From: Nectonema munidae
Taxonomy: Eukaryota > Nematomorpha > Nectonematoida > Nectonematidae
Direction of reading: 5' to 3'
Assembly (NCBI GenBank): GCA_030549495.1
Contig: JAUIRK010000715.1
Span: forward strand, 62,001-126,000
Length of the DNA: 64,000 nt
Shown: positions 13,601 through 24,399 of the stretch, in pieces
Numbering within the stretch: position 1 is the first letter of the stretch
How the letters are laid out: every line of letters starts with the position of its first letter
Position numbers and translations under genes: made by a program
The notes under the pieces: generated by a model
The model's input: only the letters and a program-made list of their open reading frames with translations
Database searches by the model: none
What the model was told of the DNA's origin: nothing

Positions 13601-16600
13601 TAGTCTAAATTTTTACTTCGGTATATACAAAAATTCGACTAATAGACGTGTATGTGCAGACTTATTCTATTAAAAATCACCTTTATTATGTGTCAATAAA
13701 AATTCTTTTGGTATATTTAAAGTCATACATTTTGTATTCACACAAAATTCAATTTTTGTTTCTACTAAAGTTAAATCTATTAAAATTTACCTAGACTTAA
13801 AAACTAAAAAATTGCAAAAATATTAGATTTTTTTCATATGGCTGTCTCAAAGTTTCCTAAATTGAACAAAAGTGGCGCAGTGTAGCAAAGGTTGGGAACA
13901 CCACTCTTAGAAGATCAATCTATTATTTCTTTATCATTGTCAGAGAAGGAAAGTCGTCAAAGACTTCTTTTGTGTAGATTCACAATCAATTTTAAAAGAT
14001 ATATTTAAGTGCGTATATTGAAAAATATAAATTTCAAAAACTTGATCTCATTTTGAAAAATTTATTTTTAGAAATTGAAACTTTTTCTTTCTGTTGGCGC
14101 TTGTAATTTATTTAAAACAACAAAAACTTTTTTCTAAGTATATTTAGTTTTTATATTATTCCATGCAACTTATGTTCCACTATGAAGAGGAATAAATTGA
14201 CCAAAAAGAGAGAGATTCCCTTAAAGAATCAAATTGAAGAAAATCTTCAAAACATAATTTTTTTTACAGCTGTCCATAAGGTAATGCCAAAAATATGAAA
14301 GATGCAATAAAATATTTTAATCTTTTCTTACACCAAGAATATTGTTAGCACATTTATGAATTCAGAGATACAGGTAGTATTAAACTTCGTTTCCACATTC
14401 AATCGAGCATTCGCTGGCTTCATTCTCTTGTCTTTTATATATCGGCAATGAAAGAACCAAAAGATTGACGTCAAATGTCTCTTTAGAAAAATACGCAAAT
14501 CGATTTATGAAAGCTGCAGTTAGTAGATATGTGTCCATTTTTGTTCGTACTTTCATGCGATTTGATTGAAAGAGAGAAAGCCACAATTTTGTTAGATTGG
14601 TAGCGGTAAGGTGAATTCAAAACAAATTTCTGACATCAATATTAGTCTTCAACAAACTGTGTAACTATAGATGAGCTATAGAATTTCTGTTTTTTTCAAG
14701 TGAAATATTTCAGACTAGATTTTAGATATGAAGTAATCCAAATTTGCTAATATTGGAAGGAGAATAGTTTTGTGCTTATTTCCTGGCTAGTATTTATGTT
14801 GACATGTTTTTCATGTGTGATGAATTGTGTATATGCGCCAAAGATAAAAAATTTCCAATTTGTTGTACGGTAAGGAACAATAGAAAATTTAGGCAACATG
14901 TTCTACGGCTTGCATACCTAAAAAGTTAACGGTTGACAGGATGTAATAGAATGCTTTTATTAACACAGTATTCCTCTTTGACGATTTACATTCTCATAAG
15001 CATTCCAAAAAAATTTAAAACCTGTTTATGTGTTTATGTGTTTATATCTTTCAAGAATTAATACATTTGGATAAAAAAACAGCCGCAAACAATCTTAGAC
15101 TACAACAAATAAACGTCTGGAGTAAATGTTTTCAAAAGGAAGCTTCAAAAGTATAGCTGATATATATATATAAGGCTTCGAGATGATGGCCAATAGCGAT
15201 TTTTACAAATTTTCTCTACATTGCTGCTAATAACAGCTGGTTAATTATGAAAGCTAATCGAAGTGCTTTCCCATCTGTTGCAAAATTGGAAGGAATTGCT
15301 TTATAAGGTATCTTTTACTTTCTTCTCCTTGCTCTTCATTGACAGGTCTTTTTTGCATAAGCCTCATCTTATGCGTTTTTGCTAGAGAAGAGAGGCGGGG
15401 CAAAATATTTTTTAGGGGGCTTTGCCCCCTCTTGCCCCCTGTGGGTACCCCTCTGGGAACCACCAAGTTTTACAGAAGTCTAACAATAGAAAAGAAAAGT
15501 TTTACAAAAGAGGAATACCAAGTTTTACTTTAAGTCAGAACTTTCAACCAATGGACAATTTCTTTTGATTTTATATAACTTTAGTCTTCATCCCATTCTT
15601 GAGCATCTTTTTCTAAAAAAGTACAAGGGAAATTTAAAACTTTAAAGAAGTTTTTCTTGTTTGCTGTAACAAAGTCTTCAAGTTCTTTTTCCAGCAGAAT
15701 TGACAATGTATAGATGCTTTTTTGCTTAGTTTTGATTCGAAAGTTTTTTGCAGTGCATAATTCATTTTATTTTTTCTTTCATATGAAAGATCAGAATCGC
15801 AAAAAGCCGGTGCTTCTGGAAAATAATATAAATACTTCTTTTGGAAGATACCATAAAGGTTATGGAATTTTATTCAGTGCAGCGTTAGGAATTCTTTTAT
15901 TCTTAGTTTATACAAATACAAGTTTTGTGAAAACTTTCAATCTAAACGTTGAGCGTATTATGATATTCATGCTAAAAACCAATATTCAATAAACAAAGAT
16001 AACAAAAAGCAATAAATATCAGTGAGTCTTTTTTCTTCTACTTTAGTTAAATGAAATCGATTTCTGAACATCCAAATCTTGATACAATATATTAATTTGG
16101 ACATTTATCATACTCTGCTATAAGCTCTGGCGCTTTAAATTGAAACCAAATTTAGTAGAACTACCAAGAAAAATCAAAGTCAATTCCAAGATTTGTACAA
16201 TAAAATTTTTAGTGAAGGGGGCGTAAAACCCCTAGCAATAATAGGGTTAACATTCGAAGATATTTCAAGAAGAACCAAAGTTTTAAACGTTTTGACATCA
16301 TTCTACAATTTTTTGTCCTGCTCTACTATAGTAAATAAAGTGAACACTAAACTAAGAAAAGTTATATTATGAATGGTCTTTCTGCTAATAATATTTGAAT
16401 AAATGGCCATTGGAAAAAATGCTATCTATATATTTTTCAAATTTGTGTTAATAAATATCTATATGGTATTGTAAGTAATTTTTTTCGTGAAATTATCAAA
16501 ATAAGTTAAATAATGGAAGCATCATAGAATGCTATTAATTACCTTACATAGATATCATGAATTTAAAAAGGCTACTTTTACTGTTCAAATATCGCGCTTA

Positions 16601-19600
16601 AAATTGAAGAAACAAACAGGATGTAATTATGCATTCGATGGATTTGTTTTACCATTTATTTTGTTAAGTTGAAGATTTTGTCTGACTTTTTCTTTATTTT
16701 CAAGGCTTTCAGTTACATCAAGCGTGAGAGTGGGCGTGAAGGTAAACTTGTGTTCTAAGTCGACGTTTTGCGCACCTGCAGATATTGTAAATGTTTGCGA
16801 ATCTGTCTTTATCTTAAAATAAGAAAGTTTAATAGTCCACAACAATAAAGAAGTAAAATTAGAAATCATTTAGAAGACAAGAGTGGTCGAAAATCAATAT
16901 TGCTAAAAATTATTTTAACCCATTAATGGCCATTACAACTAAAAAATGAGAAACAAGTTAAAATGAAGTGTAAAAGAATTCAAGTACATATGAAAATACT
17001 AAAAATTTATATTATATATATTTTTAGTATTTTCATGATGTGATATATTGAATGTTCCTCTAAAGCAGTGGTGCCCAAACTTTTTCCAGTGGCGACCCCA
17101 TTTAAGCCTCGCCAGACTTTCTGCGACCCCACCCAAATATCAAGGCTATATTCATCGATTAAGGTATACATAAGAATGCTACATAACTGCAGTAACTTCT
17201 TTTATTATAGCAAGAATGAAAATATACATTTATATACATATAAATTTTATAATTTATTTACATAATTGGATGTTACTGATACGAGTAATACAAGCCGTAA
17301 AAACAATCCGTGTTGTTTTTGATAATAAACAATAATGTTCTAAATGTGATGGTTAGTACTGCTTTTTTATCACCAACTTCTCAATCCGTGTTGTTTTGGA
17401 TACAGCACAACGTAGGTCATCATGGAGTTCCTCAGCATGGAGTTTACTTCTTTGCTTCGATTTTATAAGTAGTAAAGATGAAAAGGTCACTTCACAAATA
17501 TATGTCGAAGGAAAAGGCATGAGAATTCTCGGCATACCTTCAGCCAAATTTGGATATCGAAATAATTGTTTGATCGAAAATTGATTCACTGAAGTTAATG
17601 AATCAATGAAATCTTTCAGGAACATCTTCAATTTTTGCAGCAAATGATTTTCTAAGTAAGCTATGGGATAACATAGGCTTTTCTGGAAAATATCGACTAA
17701 GCTCCTCTAGTCTCCAAGTGTTTGATCAGCAAACTTTGAAAACTGTTGTTGAATGGAACTTCAGTCTCATTTTCTTCAACAAATGTATTTAATGTGGGAA
17801 AAATGTAAAAAATTTCTCTTTTTTATCCTTTACAGCCAAAGATCCAGCTTCATTTGAAAGGCATTTCTTTTTTCTGCAAAATCAAGTATGTTGGAATTTT
17901 CTGCCTAAAGTGAAAGATTGGGAATTCGGAATTGTGGGGAAATCTACCAAGTATGCAGTTTTTGCGAAATTATTCAAGTCACCAAAGAAATTTGAAAGTT
18001 CGGTTCTTCCTTGCTGAGATAGAAATTCTCTCACCTCAGCATTTAAATCAAAAAATCTTTGCAATACTCTTCCTTTTGAGAGCCACCTTAACTCAGTGTG
18101 GATTAGAACTTCATGCTTGGAATCCATTTCTTGCATAAGTTTAGCGAACAAGCGATTGTTCTTTATAAAGTTAACTGCTTTAACAACTGATTGCATAACA
18201 GATTAAACTAAAAACTGAGGAAGATTACCTGCATCTGTTGATTCATCAACTTGTAATGTAAAGAGATCAAGTGGAAATGTCTTAATTTCATCAATAACTT
18301 GAGAAAGAATATCACCTGACATATCTGCAATTCTCATCTGTACGTACAGTATTATTATAAAGAGATATACTTTTTAAAGTTTTGACTGCCTTATCTCCAA
18401 TCAGGTGATGAACGATGCCTTGTGCACAAGGTAAAATTAATTCCTCACCAATGACATGTGGTTTTTTTTGCGTTAGCAATTCTCAGATACACGGTGTAAG
18501 ACATTATTAAAGCTGATTTACTTTGTCTTTGGAAAGTTCCATCACTGTCAAGAAAAGATTTTCTTAGTTGCACACACTTATTCTTGAAAAACTCAGGGCT
18601 TTCATTACTGGAATTTAACTTATTCGCCTTTAATAGAAAATTGAAACATCAGACAACCTTCTATATTACACACAGGGACACATACAAAAAAAAAGAAAAA
18701 AAACTCTGCACCTAAGTACAAAACCAAAACAAAATTAGTCCTTGAAATACTAACTATTAAAACACAAAAGATAAATCAAATGTACAACAATCTTAAATAC
18801 TTACAACTTTCCAAATACAAATTCAGTGTTGGCTCAGACAGACTTGTAGCACAATGACACACAGACATGCCAGATGCAAACTCTTAGCTGACACAAATGA
18901 TTCGAGACAGGCATATATATCAGAGGTCTGGCAAGACCTCCGGTATAGACAACTTGCCAGAACTTATTATATATTTAAATTTAAAAAACATATTTAAAAT
19001 AAAAATTTTCAAAAAATATTTTGCATATATAGATTAAACGAACCATTTCAAAAATTCAACACAAAAGTTCGAACCACTTAACTTTAAAATTTCGGTTTCA
19101 TTTCATGAAAACCATATGATTGGTTGAAATGTTTATGTAATATATAACCCCTGCTCTAGAGGAACATTAGGCGATGGGTAAGAGTTTTGCTTTTTATTTC
19201 TTATTCACATTTATCTACTTTTATTTATGCCTACTACTCGGTGATAACATGCATGCTGTTAATATTGCACCATCTCCAAAACCATGCATGTCTAAAGCAC
19301 AAATCTTTACTAAGTTTAATGTAATACTTTTACTTCTCTTATTTCATATCTTCTTTCTTTAAAATATAGAATTTCTTCTTCCATATCTACTTTAACTATC
19401 TCTTGCATATTTGGTAAGGAAAAGAAAAACCAACAGCTGTTAGCTTGCTGATATAGCATACAAATATGCAAATCGTTTGAATAAAGTTGATAATTGTTTT
19501 CTGTTAGAGAGGTGAGACTATTTCTGAAAGATCTTTTGTTGTTTTTAACTTCAAAGCAGAAAGTAAGATCATGGATTTCTAAAAATGAGGGAAAAAATTA

Positions 19601-22600
19601 TGAGCAAAATAGATTAATTATTCAAACTTAGACTTTTTGAATGTAGCAATTCTTGTTTAAAAGACACTTTATAAATTTGAAGTAGGTAGTCTTATTTGTT
19701 ACTTTTAGAATGTTTAAACAGCACAATCATATTCATAATCTGATTTAACTTTTAGAAAATTTTTCAGATCAATTTTCTATAAAAATATTCACTTAATTTG
19801 TCCAAACTACTACAAAGAATTTTAAAACATCTTTGGCTTTAAATTTTAACTATATAATTCATTAGAAAATATTTTCTCTTTATTGGAAAAATTAGATAAA
19901 TATTTTGATGTTTTTTATAGAATTATTTTTATCTCACGATAACTTTAGGTGCAAAATTGAACAAAATAAAGTTCACTGTAATTATATTTTATTTTTGCTA
20001 ATATTTCGTTATCCCCCTCCATCTCCCGTTTCAGTCTCAAGTCTATTTGTCTCGACTTAATTTGTTTCACAAGTTTTATCAAAAAAGTTGATTTGAATAA
20101 AGTACTCCAGCCTTTGTACAAAGAATTGAAATATCTCAGAATCTTTCTTGTGATATAATAAAGCATTTAATTTATTTTATTTAAGGTTCTCACAATTTTT
20201 CACTATGAACTGAAGAATCTTTTTCCGAACAGGTTAAAAGCAAAAACGCATTAGCTAGTACATATATGGAATCAAATTTGTTGTATTTAAACACTTTGAG
20301 TCTTTTTATATTTGTCAAAGTCTTCCATCACATTTAATTAGCGATTTTGATGGAGTTGTCCCCTTGTAATCTCTATAATAATAGGCTAGCGTCTGTGTGT
20401 GTGTCGCTGGAAGCATTCTGATTGGTTGAAATTATTTACATGTTTTGGGTGTATTTTTATATTTAGTTGGTTTATTATAACACATGTAAAATGTAGGGAT
20501 AAAAACCGCCATGTTTAGCGTATGCAGTTTACCGTAGCTTTATATGACTGTTTTTGATTGATTTTCAAAACAAAATAAGCATGACCATTTTATGGTGTTT
20601 ATTTCGTTTGAAAATCAATCAAAATCTATCAAAAAGGAGAATCGTAATTCAATAGAAGTAATATTTTTTGATGAAAAACATAATAACTAGCCGGTGCCGT
20701 TGTCATTTTTATCTTAATTTACCAACACTCTACTAATGATCCTATGTTTCGAGCGCAGCGAGAAAAACTATTTCAAGCGAAGCGTGAAACGACCACGGAA
20801 CTAACTAATATATTATATTGCTTTATCTAACAAACCGAAAGCAATTTTTAGCAAAACTCAAAACTTCTCAACACTGGTGCTTGGTGAGATATTTGCCAGT
20901 GATATTATTTAGTTTTATATCATAAAAATATATACATTGGGAAGTTTTCTTAAAATTATTTGCAAAAACTAACAACACAATAGGAATTACGAAAAGTAGA
21001 TTTAAAAAACTCACTTGATGCAATATCACTTTATTTTTAAAAATTTGAGGATGGAAGTGAATTCCTATAAATTGTGTTATGTACTATCGTCATCCAACTA
21101 CTAAGATTTTGAAAAAATATCCTAAATCTTTCCTATTCTTTTCATTTTAGACTTTCATATTCTTCTCATTTGTAAATTTAATTAGACATATGTCACTTTT
21201 TTGAAAAGATATCACTTTTTAGATATAATAAAGAGAAGCTTAAGGTAAAATTTAAAAAAGAAAGAAATTTTCTAAGAAAAGAATATTTACTAAGAATTTT
21301 TCATTAGCTGAAAAATTACTTAAGTTATATGTTTTTTTATTTATAAACTACATATACCGGCCAGCTCTAGTTCTTGTTTCTGATATTATTAACAATGTGT
21401 ACACATACTTGCTTTTCTATTAAACTTTTCTCTTTCGTTTATCAATTTCATATTGATCCACAAATTGTTTATACTACCTATGATCCCTTTTTGTGAAATT
21501 TTTGAAAATAAAGATATTATTATTATTATAAAAAGAGGCCGCTATTGAATCTGAAATCAAATATTGTGTTTTCTTATTTAAACGAAAAAGTTATTAATGA
21601 AGAAATAGCTTCAAATTTCAGTTACAAAAGAAAATTTTTTTCTATAATAGGAAAAACATAATTGATTTCTTGAGTCGCATTTTATTATCTTTTTTGCTTT
21701 TTGTTAAGAATTATACACAATTAAAGGTTTCATATATTTGAACTAACTCATTTTTAAAAATTATTGATGTTTTTTGGAAAATGTAAAAAAGTTCAAAAAA
21801 TTTATTGACACTCTTTTTAAAATAAAGATTAAAAAAGAAAATTTATTCCTAAGGATTTTATTCCTAAAGAAAGACTTGAAATATTTTTTAAGTTAGAAAT
21901 AATTTCAATGAATGTACAACATTTAAATTAGCTATCAATGAAAATTTCACTAAAATTTTGTTCAATACGATTTGTAATCTTGGAAAAGATTGTTGTCAAG
22001 AAAGGTGAATTTCTTCTCAAAATTGGTTGAAGAGTCCTTTTGCTAAACTGAAACTTTTGGAATTATTTTATAACTTATATTATTCTTCGTATATCTTCAA
22101 CATAAAATTTCACAAAGAAATTTATAAAACAATGTGTATATACTGAAGAAGATTTTTGGGATCAATGACAAAATTATTCATGTCTATAATAAAATTATTA
22201 GAGGTTATCAATCACAAAAAACAATATATATTAAAAAAATTTTTATATTTTAATTAAAATGCTCTTCTAATTAAATAAATTATACAAAACCCGTATTAAA
22301 ATGCTAATGTTTTCAAATAATAAAAATTATTAATAAATGGAAATTTTTAATAAAATAAAGCTCCGTTGGAGAAGAAAACTTCGTTATACTTGTTTAAAAG
22401 CTGCTAGTCTTAATATAAAACTTAAATGATTTTTAATTTACTTTATAATTTTGACTATTTTGAGCTGGTATCAACACCAATGCTGTTGCAGTAAAATTAC
22501 CATGTAAAATACTTTGCTTGTTATCATTTTAAACACTTATTTTTACGAGTTGAATAAATCATTTTACTAATTCTATCAAAAATAAAGTTAGTAATATATA

Positions 22601-23900
22601 GTAATTGAACAGTGAAAATGAGAACACAAAGTTAATTAACTAAATTAATAATTATTGCTAATCTTTTCTCTCCGTTTATTAGACTAACTGCGTTTTAGTG
22701 TTTCAAGGAGAGGGTCAGGCCTCTTTTTTCCTCAGTCCTTCCCATTTTCCGCTATCAATGGATTTATTTTGAATTACTTTCCTGATCCACAAGCTTATGC
22801 TACAAAACTTAGCTACTTAATGCTTCAGCATTCAAAAGATTTATTAAAAAAGATATCCAAAAGGCCAAACCGTTTGTATGATTAACCACACAAAAGACTA
22901 ATAGGTAGACGAGATAGAACAGGGACATCATGCAAGAGAGGGAAATAAATGCACACAACGCATGAAAATTTATGTAATTTTTACAATATATATTATACAT
23001 ATACATATAATAATAACCAATATATATATAGTCAATGGAAGTAAAACATTTGGATAAATAACATTGAATTGGGTATTGAGAAATGTAGTAATTTTTGCAA
23101 AATAATTTATTTTTTATTAGTTGAATGATTTTGGCGATAAATAAAAAATTGAACATAAGCATTGAAAGCATAGCTATTTTATATATTATGCATTGTTTAG
23201 AATTAGATAATATCAAGGAAAGAAGATGTAAAGAACTTCAAAATTTAGAAAATGATCAATAGATTCAAATCAAACGAAAATTACACCATTAAAAATATCA
23301 GGTAAGAATAGCTTTTAGAAGTTATGCGTGAAAAGATTTAAACGTAGCAGATGTTTGTGCAAATTTATTCGGAAACTTTATTGTTGTAAAAGCTTCTTTG
23401 TAAGATAAAATCAATCAAATTTTATAGCAAAAATGCCCTCAATTAATAACACAAAAATAGCGGCACGAAAAGAGCTTTTCAATTAAAAGTAATCTTTCAG
23501 TATAGAAAAAATTTGCACATTGCTTGAGAGTCCCTATAGTAAAACGGAGTTGTTAGCTAAATTCAATGTGGCCCTTCCAAGTCAAAGATTATAACTATTC
23601 CAATGAATGGTTATACTTAGCATAAGTTGCAGCCAGGGCCGATGTTAATTTCGCCGCACGCCAAAAGTTCAAAAAAGATTTCCGAATGACTATGGGTGTG
23701 TGCGTTTGCAAAATATGAACACAATGTTTGGCAAAGCTTTTTTCATTACTATTTTTAGTATAATGATGCTATTTAAATTTCACTTTCGCCGTTCTTATTG
23801 ACCCTAGATACGCCCCTGATTCCAATCAAACATTAAAAGGTATACCTGATTTTATGATGTAAAATAATGAGCAAAGTATCACATTTGAGAAGAGTAGCAT
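7431..23900 (-). CDS. Gene A: secreted two-domain protein of unknown family, 287 aa, five exons
   Basis: The assembled CDS joins 23900-23846, 19578-19334, 16812-16653, 13241-13048 and 7640-7431 (864 nt with stop). All introns are GT-AG, phases run 1, 0, 1, 0, and no stop interrupts the frame. Exon 1 encodes a hydrophobic signal peptide, MLLFSNVILCSLFYIIKS, so the product should be secreted. The mature chain has six cysteines, suggesting up to three disulfides. It divides into two units of about 135 residues, each from a phase 1-0 exon plus an exon that opens with IK-x-[DN]-x-[QN]-x-F and has an EHK about 19 residues on; these look like tandem copies of one beta-rich domain. The C-terminal segment HEIIIECKEDGLMVRV loosely recalls a galectin or jelly-roll strand pattern, but I cannot assign a family. 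Gene B is its tandem paralogue. The model rests on splice consensus, frame continuity and paralogue conservation; there are no transcript data. Confidence 0.75.
10370..10540. repeat. GTCTGGT/GGTCC-type degenerate repeat in intron 4 of gene A
   Basis: Words such as CTGGTTCAGGACAGG, TTCAGTCTGGTC and AGTCTAGTC recur irregularly here. It resembles the core of an eroded MITE, but no termini were identified. It is followed by a short TA microsatellite near 10576-10590. Confidence 0.3.
11080..12900. repeat. Dispersed repeat, copy 1 (inside intron 4 of gene A)
   Basis: This stretch matches 41340-41622 plus 43760-44960, in the same orientation. A marker is the doubled CAATCAAACCTGTCA motif near 11150-11190 and 41407-41437, and similarity continues through the blocks near 11470, 11930, 12165 and 12780. 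It is absent from intron 4 of gene B, so it entered unit A after the duplication or was lost from B. No ORF or terminal repeat was found and the superfamily is unknown. Confidence 0.65.
13048..13241 (-). CDS. Gene A exon 4
   Basis: The acceptor is GTATATTTTTAG before 13241 and the donor is TAT|GTAAGA. It encodes 65 residues (one from a split codon), including FDELFWKFKYRMPNGRIF and SWGTYISDAIKGCGSY. It matches gene B at 59 of 65. An in-frame ATG lies further upstream (13284), but it precedes the acceptor, and an 11-nt indel between the copies just upstream of that ATG argues that part is intron. Confidence 0.75.
14380..14586 (-). other. Unassigned ORF in intron 3 of gene A
   Basis: This is an open stretch ending in TAA with composition less AT-rich than its surroundings (peptide includes MKVRTKMDTYLLTAAF and ENEASECSIECGNEV). 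It has no counterpart in intron 3 of gene B, no clear splice acceptor in frame, and no motif I recognise. It could be a fragment of an inserted gene or transposon, or chance. Confidence 0.2.
15254..15533. other. GC-rich patch with a G5C-TTT-GC5 hairpin
   Basis: A locally GC-rich segment sits in very AT-rich intron DNA. It centres on the palindrome GGGGGCTTTGCCCCC at 15415-15429, followed by further runs of C and GGTACCCC. ORFs on both strands cross it (15254-15466 minus, 15339-15533 plus), but each is a low-complexity reading of the same palindrome and neither looks like a gene. It is probably a transposon remnant. Confidence 0.4.
15714..15992 (+). other. Unassigned plus-strand ORF in intron 3 of gene A
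   Basis: A 92-codon ORF with one hydrophobic run (GILFSAALGILLFLVYT) that could be a membrane segment, preceded by HMKDQNRKKPVLLENN. No homologue is recognised, no matching ORF occurs in unit B, and no splice signals argue for it. It is kept only as a possibility. Confidence 0.15.
16653..16812 (-). CDS. Gene A exon 3
   Basis: The acceptor is TTTTAAG before 16812 and the donor is AAATG|GTAAAA. It enters in phase 0 and leaves in phase 1. It encodes 53 residues: IKTDSQTFTISAGAQNVDLE, then HKFTFTPTLTLDV. It matches gene B at 40 of 53. Confidence 0.75.
16990..17035. repeat. Perfect 17-bp inverted repeat (hairpin)
   Basis: ATGAAAATACTAAAAAT at 16990-17006 is exactly inverted at 17019-17035 around a 12-nt AT loop. 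It lies 22 bp left of the hAT target duplication. Its role is unknown; it may be the remnant of another terminal repeat. Confidence 0.6.
17058..17065. repeat. Left target-site duplication of hAT
   Basis: CTCTAAAG, pairing with CTCTAGAG at 19154-19161 (one mismatch). The flanking GTTC...GAAC also makes the target site palindromic. Confidence 0.8.
17066..19153 (-). mobile_element. hAT (Charlie-type) DNA transposon with decayed transposase
   Basis: The element is bounded by CAGTGGTGCCCAAAC (left) and ATAACCCCTG (right). It is flanked by 8-bp direct repeats CTCTAAAG (17058-17065) and CTCTAGAG (19154-19161), which fit the NTCTAGAN target preference known for Charlie-group hATs. On the minus strand, 18196-17882 encodes a ZBED5-like transposase segment (LMQEMDSKHEVLIHTELRWL followed by SKGRVLQRFFDL) and 17643-17353 encodes another. 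Neither is complete. It sits wholly in intron 2 of gene A and accounts for most of that intron's length. Confidence 0.85.
19154..19161. repeat. Right target-site duplication of hAT
   Basis: CTCTAGAG directly follows the right hAT terminus and fits the palindromic NTCTAGAN consensus exactly. Confidence 0.8.
19334..19578 (-). CDS. Gene A exon 2
   Basis: The acceptor is CATTTTTAG before 19578 and the donor is GAA|GTAAAA, shared with gene B. It enters in phase 1 and leaves in phase 0. It encodes 82 residues (first codon split with exon 1): IHDLTFCFEV near the start, HICMLYQQ, CWFFFSLPNMQEIVKV, ending RRYEIRE. Only about 34 of 80 residues match gene B, much less than the other exons. Confidence 0.75.
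20368..20808 (+). mobile_element. Possible non-autonomous Helitron
   Basis: The 5' side reads TCTCTATAATAATAGGCTAG followed by GCGTCTGTGTGTGTGTCGC, a start style often seen in animal Helitrons. The 3' side is GC-rich with GAGCGCAGCGAG and AAGCGAAGCGTG words, ending near CCACGGAACTAA (CTRR-like) in AT-rich flank. It encodes no protein. A 22- to 23-bp imperfect palindrome lies inside (20556-20620). The boundaries are inferred from style only. Confidence 0.4.
23634..23818. mobile_element. Possible hAT-type MITE in intron 1 of gene A
   Basis: The left end reads CAGGGCCGATGTTAATTTCG and the right end reads ...GATACGCCCCTG, both hAT-like termini. The homology of unit A with unit B resumes exactly at 23819 (ATTCCAATCAAA), supporting an insertion boundary there. 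No clear 8-bp target duplication was seen. Confidence 0.4.
23846..23900 (-). CDS. Gene A exon 1 (signal peptide)
   Basis: ATG is at 23900 and the donor is TCAG|GTATAC after 18 codons plus one base (phase 1), matching the phase-1 entry of exon 2. It encodes MLLFSNVILCSLFYIIKS, a typical short hydrophobic secretion signal. Gene B matches at 13 of 18 residues with an identical splice position. Confidence 0.75.
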
Positions 23901-23904
23901 TTGT

Positions 23905-24110
23905 GAAATATAGAAGAAAAATTTATTATCGAAAAGATTTGCTCTAAAGTAGTTCCAAGAAAGAAAGAGACAGCCTTTTACTGTCTAGTTTTAATAAGTA
24001 AACAAAAAAGATACGATCATAGATTACGTCAAACTAATTTTGCTAGCTTAGTCGTTCGTAAGTTTGCAGTTTCTACGAATAAAATTTAAAGTTGCACTGC
24101 AAAAGCGCAA
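23905..24110 (-). promoter_or_regulatory. Conserved upstream block of gene A (5' UTR / core promoter)
   Basis: Roughly 200 bp upstream of the start codon stays alignable with the same region of gene B although the introns do not. An AT-rich TTATTAAAACTAGA (23984-23997, minus strand) lies about 85 nt before the ATG in both copies and could be a TATA-like box. The transcription start is not visible. Confidence 0.4.
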
Positions 24111-24399
24111 GATTGTTTGTAGAATTTAACCAAGCGTGGAAATTTTTACGCGCTCGTACATATTAGTTTGCTTATACACCTTTTACGCATAAAAAATATA
24201 AAAAAAACTAGAAAAGTGATTTACTTTATTTATTTTTGCCTGTACTTTTTGAGAAATATAAACGTTTTATTCATTTTTTGCACATGTGCAGTGTACGCGT
24301 CTCTCTACCCACGTGTTGCATACCATAGTCTAATACTTCCATCTGCATCAAAATCATTAACTGCAAAATCAATACAGGCTGGTGAGCATGAGTGAACTG

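Larger units (their letters stand above)
6951..24110 (-). repeat. Tandem duplication unit A
   Basis: Unit A aligns with unit B (27155-39025) at the 3' flank (6951-7330 vs 27155-27519), all five coding exons, and the region just upstream of the start codon (23818-24110 vs 38735-39025). Introns differ greatly because different transposons landed in each copy. The blocks keep the same order and strand, so this is a direct tandem gene duplication, not retroposition. Confidence 0.85.

Noticed and set aside
7431-16812. Fatty-acid-binding protein (FABP) identity for the duplicated gene
   Set aside because: Exon 3 and exon 5 each loosely resemble FABP strands, but the secretion signal, cysteines, length of about 287 aa and two-module layout do not fit FABPs.
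17396-18138. Plus-strand ORFs across the hAT (17396-17584, 17932-18138)
   Set aside because: They are the reverse-strand shadows of the decayed hAT transposase.
22809-23216. 135-codon minus-strand ORF in intron 1 of gene A
   Set aside because: Hydrophobic low-complexity translation of AT-rich DNA with a TATA-repeat core; no conservation in intron 1 of gene B.
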